NCBI GenBank assembly: GCA_937890135.1
Contig: CALBYC010000009.1
Span: 1 to 10,977 of the forward strand
Direction: 5' to 3'
DNA from: an uncultured Parabacteroides sp.
GTDB taxonomy: Bacteria; Bacteroidota; Bacteroidia; Bacteroidales; Tannerellaceae
DNA length: 10,977 nt
Positions 7,193 to 10,977 of this stretch are shown here, one piece after another; position 1 is the first letter of the stretch; every line of letters starts with the position of its first letter. The translations under genes were made by a program, and so were the position numbers. A model generated the notes under the pieces. That model ran no database searches and was not told the origin of the DNA. It saw only the letters and a list, made by a program, of their open reading frames with translations.

Positions 7193-8584
7193 ATGAAAAG
7201 GATTTTTTGGAGCTGCATCATTTCTTTGTTCGCCCATTATGGAATAGAGGCACAGCAACATTTGTCCCTGCAGGATTGTAGGAACTTAGCTGTCCAAAAC
7301 AACAAGGAACTTCAGGTATCAGCTGAGAAGATTAAAGTTGCGGGATATGATAAAAAGGCCGCCTTTACCAAGTATTTTCCACAAATTTCTGCCACTGGAG
7401 CCTATTTATGGAATCAAAAGGATTTGAATTTATTGGACATGGGTCAGCTTAGTTCCCAGTTGGCTTCTTCTTTGGGAGGTTTGGCGGACTTGCCGGCCAT
7501 AAAGCAGGCAATCGGAGCGGTCGATGAAGTTCAACATCTGGATATTCAAAATGTATGGGTGGGTGCGGTTTCACTTGTGCAACCTGTTTTCATGGGAGGA
7601 AAGATTGTCACCTATAATCAGATTACGGAGTACATGCATGAGCTTGCCAAATCCATGAATCAGCAGCAGTTGCAAGACCTTTTATACAAAACGGACGAGA
7701 CCTATTGGCAGGTCGTCTCTTTGGAGAACAAGAAAAAATTGGCCGATGCCTATGTGGGCCTGCTTCAAAAGATGGACAGCGACGTGCGTGCCATGATAGA
7801 GGAGGGGGTTGCGACGGAAGCGGACGGCTTGTCGGTGAAAGTGAAGCTGAATGAAGCTGAAATGGCGCAGACAAAGGTGGACAACGGACTTTCGTTATCC
7901 AAAATGCTGCTTTTGCAATTGTGTGGTTTGCCCATGGATGAATCAATCGAGTTGAGCGATGAACGCTTGGAAGAAGCACCGGGGTACAATGATGCCGCCG
8001 TTTCTGCGGATGTGAATGAGGCTTTAATGAACAGGAATGAATTGCGCAGCCTGGAACTGGCAAAAAAAATATATAAGAAAAAGGAAAGGATCGTGCTGTC
8101 CGACTTATTGCCTTCCGTCGCTTTTTCAGCCAATTATCTGGTTACCAATCCAAACGTCTTCAATGGCTATAAGAATGAGTTCGGTGGTATGTTCAATATC
8201 GGAGTGATGGTCAAAGTTCCATTGACTGGCTGGTGGGAAGGCAGTTATAAACGTCAGGCTGCGCGGACTGAAAGCAAGATCAAACAGTTGGAATGGGAAG
8301 ACGCACGGGAAAAGATCGAGTTGCAAGTGATGCAGTCGGCCTATAAAGTCAACGAAGCAAACAAGAAATTGGCGGCTTCGTCACGGAACATGAGCAGTGC
8401 GGAAGAGAACTTGCGCCGAGCCAATTTGGGATTTGAGGAAGGGGTGATTCCCGCCTTGAATCTGATGGAGGCGCAAACCGCATGGGTGGCTGCCCGCTCC
8501 ACATTGATTGATGCGCAAATCGAGAAAAAACTGACGCAGGTATACCTGGACAAAGCGTTGGGGAGAAGTCTGATGGAAGAGTGA
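7193..8584 (+). CDS. TolC-family outer-membrane efflux channel
   Basis: This 463-residue protein belongs to the outer-membrane efflux protein (OEP) family, which forms trimeric channels through the outer membrane with a long alpha-helical periplasmic tunnel. The signal peptide covers residues 1-20 (ending IEA before Gln). The mature protein begins with the family's typical LSLQDCRNLAVQNNKELQ near residues 24-41. It has two internally similar halves, each with long Ala/Glu/Lys-rich helices: one around 35-240 and one around 260-455. The second contains GVIPALNLMEAQTAWVAARS near 418-437, a hallmark of the last helical hairpin. No Cys in a lipobox is present. It is first in the efflux operon and would dock with the HlyD-type adaptor encoded next. 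Length is normal. The cargo cannot be told from this protein. Confidence 0.93.
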   Translation: MKRIFWSCIISLFAHYGIEAQQHLSLQDCRNLAVQNNKELQVSAEKIKVAGYDKKAAFTKYFPQISATGAYLWNQKDLNLLDMGQLSSQLASSLGGLADLPAIKQAIGAVDEVQHLDIQNVWVGAVSLVQPVFMGGKIVTYNQITEYMHELAKSMNQQQLQDLLYKTDETYWQVVSLENKKKLADAYVGLLQKMDSDVRAMIEEGVATEADGLSVKVKLNEAEMAQTKVDNGLSLSKMLLLQLCGLPMDESIELSDERLEEAPGYNDAAVSADVNEALMNRNELRSLELAKKIYKKKERIVLSDLLPSVAFSANYLVTNPNVFNGYKNEFGGMFNIGVMVKVPLTGWWEGSYKRQAARTESKIKQLEWEDAREKIELQVMQSAYKVNEANKKLAASSRNMSSAEENLRRANLGFEEGVIPALNLMEAQTAWVAARSTLIDAQIEKKLTQVYLDKALGRSLMEE

Positions 8585-8630
8585 AGTGATAGGAATAACA
8601 AATGTATGAAGAAATTAAAATATAAATAAT

Positions 8631-9638
8631 ATGTCTGAGAACAAGAAATTTTCGATTAGTAACATGATGCTGGCTTTTATAGCCGTAATGCTTGTTGTTG
8701 TGTTGGTGGCTTTGGCTGGGTTCTTTTTATTGACCCCTCCCGATGAAGTGATAATGGGACAAGCCGAAGCTACGACGGTCCGCATATCCGGGAAGGTGCC
8801 GGGAAGAATAGTCTCTTATCGTTTCAAGGAAGGTGATAAAGTGAAGGCGGGGGATACTTTGGTCTATTTGAATACTCCGGAAGTGGATGCGAAGATGATG
8901 CAGGCGGAAGCAATCAAGGCTGCTGCCGAGGCGCAACATGCCAAAGCCTTGAAAGGTGCACGGGTGCAAGAAGTGACCGGCGCCTATGAATTATGGCAGA
9001 AAGCTAAGGCTGGATTGGAAATTGCGAGGAAGTCGTATGACCGTGTACGCAACTTATATGAAAAAGGGGTGATGTCTGCCCAGAAAAAAGACGAGGCCGA
9101 AGCTAACTACCAGGCAATGGTGGCCACGGAAAAAGCAGCTCGTTCTCAGTACGAAATGGCTAAAGAGGGAGCTCGCCGGGAAGACAAAGCCACGGCCGCT
9201 GCCTTGGTGAGCGAGGCAAGTGGCGCCGTCGCCGAGGTGGAATCTTACAAAAAGGAGGGCGCATTGGTCTCTCCGATTGACGGTGAAGTCTCCGAACGTT
9301 TCCCGGAGGTAGGGGAATTGGTGGGGACCGGCGCTCCGATTATGAACATAGCAGACATGAAGGACATGTGGGTTACTTTCAGCATACGTGAGGACTTGCT
9401 CTCCCAAATCCGCATCGGGGATGAAGTGAAAGCATTCGTGCCTGCATTGGGCGACCAGGCTGTCTTGTTGAAGGTGTATGCCATGAAAGACATGGGTACG
9501 TATGCGGCGTGGAAAGCTACCAAGACGAACGGACAGTATGATGCGAAAACATTTGAAGTGAAAGCTCGTCCTGCACAGCCCGTCGAGGGCTTACGTCCGG
9601 GCATGTCTGTCATTCTTAAGAAAAATGAAATGAAATAA
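8631..9638 (+). CDS. HlyD/EmrA-family periplasmic adaptor (membrane fusion protein)
   Basis: The 335-residue protein is an inner-membrane-anchored adaptor linking an inner-membrane pump to TolC. One membrane helix lies at about 12-34. The two halves of a lipoyl-like domain (about 46-80 and 210-243) flank a long Ala/Lys/Glu-rich coiled-coil hairpin (about 84-209). The second half contains the family signature LVSPIDGEVSERFPEVGELV at about 212-231. A beta-barrel domain follows (about 245-300), and the end has the typical LRPGMSVILKK. The absence of an N-terminal Cys makes it a membrane-helix type rather than a lipoprotein type, as in HlyD, EmrA and YbhG relatives. The gene starts 46 nt after tolC and its stop overlaps the next permease start by one base (TAATG), so they are coupled. 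Confidence 0.93.
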   Translation: MSENKKFSISNMMLAFIAVMLVVVLVALAGFFLLTPPDEVIMGQAEATTVRISGKVPGRIVSYRFKEGDKVKAGDTLVYLNTPEVDAKMMQAEAIKAAAEAQHAKALKGARVQEVTGAYELWQKAKAGLEIARKSYDRVRNLYEKGVMSAQKKDEAEANYQAMVATEKAARSQYEMAKEGARREDKATAAALVSEASGAVAEVESYKKEGALVSPIDGEVSERFPEVGELVGTGAPIMNIADMKDMWVTFSIREDLLSQIRIGDEVKAFVPALGDQAVLLKVYAMKDMGTYAAWKATKTNGQYDAKTFEVKARPAQPVEGLRPGMSVILKKNEMK

Positions 9639-10819
9639 TGATGACTCTTCGCAAATCAATACACAATGTAGGGCTAATCTTCCGAAGGGAACTTGTCCGG
9701 ATGGTGAAGAAACCGATTTATCTGTTTGCGATGGTCGGTGCTCCACTAATCAGCCTGTTGTTCTTCCTTTCTTTGATGCACGAAGGACTGCCCACGGATT
9801 TGCCCATAGCGGTGGTGGATCAAGATAACTCGCCCACTTCCCGCCAGTTGATACGGCAGTTGGATGCCTTTGAAGAGACCAAGGTGGAGATGCTGGCGCA
9901 ATCCTTCAGCGAAGCAAGGATGGAAATGCAGCGTGGCAGGATATATGGCATCTTTCTCATCCCCGCGGATTTTGAGAAGGATGCGACTTCCGGCAAGCAA
10001 CCGAAGTTGTCCTATTACATGAATGGCACTTACCTGATAGCGGCCTCGTTGTTGTATAAAGACATGAAGACGATATCCGTATTGGCCAATGCTTCCGTCG
10101 GGCTGCAGACCGGCACGGCGGAAGGGGAGACGGAAGAGTCGATTATGGGCAAATTGCAGCCCATCGTGATAGACACGCACCCGATAGGGAACCCTTGGCT
10201 GAACTATTCTGTCTATTTGAACAACACCATTTTGCCTGGCATTTTGCAATTGATGATATTTTTAGTGACGGTCTATTGCATCGGCATTGAGTTGAAGGAG
10301 GATACTTCCCGCAAATGGCTCTCGATGGGGGGCAATTCCATTCTTGTGGCCCTGTTGGGCAAATTGCTTCCCTATACCCTTGCGTTTACTGCCATGGGTT
10401 GGCTTTATGCTGCCGTCTTGTACGGATATAACGCTTTCCCGCTCCACAGCGGATGGTTGCCCATGCTTGCCGCCCTGTTTCTGCTGGTCGTTGCGTCGCA
10501 AGCAATGGGTGTGTTCATGATAGCTACCCTTCCCACGCTGCGTCTGGGGTTAAGCTTTGCCGGCCTCTTTGGCATGATTGCCTTTTCTATCGTGGGATTT
10601 TCATATCCCTTGCTGGCGATGGACCCGATGTTGCAGGCGTTAGGCCGCCTTTTCCCCTTGCGCCATTACTTCCTGATATATGTAGACCAGGCCTTGAACG
10701 GCCGTGACCTTTATTATACATGGAGCGAATATGTGTGGCTGGTGGGATTCTTGGTTTTGCCTATATTGATGGGCAAGCATTTGAAACAGGCATTGCTCTA
10801 CTTTAAATATATTCCGTAA
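9638..10819 (+). CDS. ABC-2 type transporter permease (YhhJ/YbhR-like)
   Basis: This 393-residue inner-membrane protein has the ABC2_membrane_3 layout: one membrane helix at about 28-47, a large periplasmic domain (about 50-195), then five more helices (about 198-218, 235-262, 273-298, 303-326 and 364-382). The periplasmic domain carries the family-typical IAVVDQDNSPTSR at 57-69 and GRIYGIFLIPADFEKD at 100-115. No nucleotide-binding domain (Walker A or signature motif) is fused to it, so an ATPase must come from another gene. The first of two adjacent ATGs (9638) overlaps the adaptor stop by one base; starting at 9641 would remove one residue. With TolC and HlyD proteins alongside, it should be the inner-membrane part of a tripartite exporter for drugs or other amphiphilic compounds; the substrate is unknown. 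Confidence 0.92.
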   Translation: MMTLRKSIHNVGLIFRRELVRMVKKPIYLFAMVGAPLISLLFFLSLMHEGLPTDLPIAVVDQDNSPTSRQLIRQLDAFEETKVEMLAQSFSEARMEMQRGRIYGIFLIPADFEKDATSGKQPKLSYYMNGTYLIAASLLYKDMKTISVLANASVGLQTGTAEGETEESIMGKLQPIVIDTHPIGNPWLNYSVYLNNTILPGILQLMIFLVTVYCIGIELKEDTSRKWLSMGGNSILVALLGKLLPYTLAFTAMGWLYAAVLYGYNAFPLHSGWLPMLAALFLLVVASQAMGVFMIATLPTLRLGLSFAGLFGMIAFSIVGFSYPLLAMDPMLQALGRLFPLRHYFLIYVDQALNGRDLYYTWSEYVWLVGFLVLPILMGKHLKQALLYFKYIP

Positions 10820-10822
10820 CAA

Positions 10823-10827
10823 GGAGG
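10823..10827 (+). promoter_or_regulatory. Strong Shine-Dalgarno before the second permease
   Basis: AAGGAGG at 10821-10827 is a near-ideal anti-16S match, placed 5 nt before the ATG at 10833 and 8 nt before the ATG at 10836. It begins right after the stop of the first permease. The second ATG has the better spacing. Most genes in this window have no such site. Confidence 0.7.
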
Positions 10828-10832
10828 ATTGC

Positions 10833-10977
10833 ATGATGAATGAATTACAAAAGTTGGGCTATTTGGCCAAAGAGGGCATACATGACATGTTCTACATTTG
10901 GAAAGAGGAATTGAAGGGCACGTTTAAGGATTCAGGAGTGATGATTTTCTTCTTCCTTGTGCCGTTCATGTATCCTC
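10833..10977 (+). CDS. Second ABC-2 type permease, 5' part only
   Basis: The reading frame runs off the right edge after 48 complete codons. The visible part begins with two Met codons and a short cytoplasmic segment, IWKEELKGTFKDSG at about residues 22-35, then enters a hydrophobic stretch (VMIFFFLVPFMYP) that is the first membrane helix. This pattern of an aromatic/basic E-L segment just before helix 1 repeats that of the upstream permease (FRRELVRMVKKP), and paired ABC-2 permeases are common in HlyD-linked exporters. It starts 13 nt after the previous stop behind a strong ribosome-binding site, so it belongs to the same operon. Start at 10836 is possible. The family call rests on a short segment plus context. 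Confidence 0.75.
   Translation, partial: MMNELQKLGYLAKEGIHDMFYIWKEELKGTFKDSGVMIFFFLVPFMYP

Noticed and set aside
7051..7281. 76-codon + frame spanning the efflux leader and the tolC start
   Set aside because: It starts with TTG before the predicted transcript start and overlaps the tolC signal peptide in another frame.
7623..8063. Long minus-strand frame inside the tolC-like gene (146 codons)
   Set aside because: Pro/His/Ser-rich translation typical of an antisense shadow; the + strand frame is a clear TolC-family protein.
9746..10249. Long minus-strand frame inside the first permease (167 codons)
   Set aside because: Antisense shadow with no domain pattern; the + strand frame has full ABC-2 permease features.
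2..10977. Mobile element, CRISPR array, tRNA/rRNA or phage genes
   Set aside because: No array-like repeats, terminal inverted repeats, transposase or integrase motifs or tRNA-like folds were seen; the repeats in the TPR gene are protein-coding.

Overview
The window looks like ordinary chromosomal DNA from a Bacteroidota species, most likely a member of the Bacteroidales. Four things point there. Exported proteins have short signal peptides ending just before Gln (LLA|Q, LFA|Q, IEA|Q). Most genes lack a Shine-Dalgarno sequence. Two intergenic regions carry a perfect TAnnTTTG -7 box, the Bacteroides-type promoter. The protein set (DUF2461, a long TPR protein, secreted C69 dipeptidase, TolC/HlyD/ABC-2 efflux) is also typical of the group. 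The genus cannot be fixed from the sequence alone. All genes lie on the + strand, coding density is high, and I see no rRNA, tRNA, CRISPR array, transposase or frameshifted gene.

Region 1 (69-1657) holds a ten-helix EamA/DMT-type inner-membrane transporter overlapping by 4 nt a DUF2461 protein. Region 2 (about 1714-7011) looks like one transcription unit. It starts at a TAnnTTTG promoter, followed by a periplasmic TPR-repeat protein, endonuclease IV (nfo), a secreted C69-family dipeptidase and a small outer-membrane beta-barrel, and ends at a strong intrinsic terminator with a GNRA-type tetraloop. Region 3 (7021 to the right edge) is an efflux operon: a 26-bp near-perfect palindrome next to a TAnnTTTG box, a leader of about 115 nt, then TolC-like outer-membrane channel, HlyD-like periplasmic adaptor, an ABC-2 type permease, and the start of a second permease cut by the window edge.

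How the genes work together: the efflux genes would build a tripartite envelope-spanning pump (permeases in the inner membrane, adaptor in the periplasm, TolC in the outer membrane). No ATPase gene is seen up to the edge. The TPR-nfo-C69-barrel set is physically linked (1-nt overlap, then 6-15 nt and about 39 nt gaps) but has no obvious common pathway. I found no convincing new multi-gene system. The best leads are the operator-like palindrome controlling the efflux operon, a short leader ORF in front of tolC, and a TPR unit split by a roughly 50-residue insertion.
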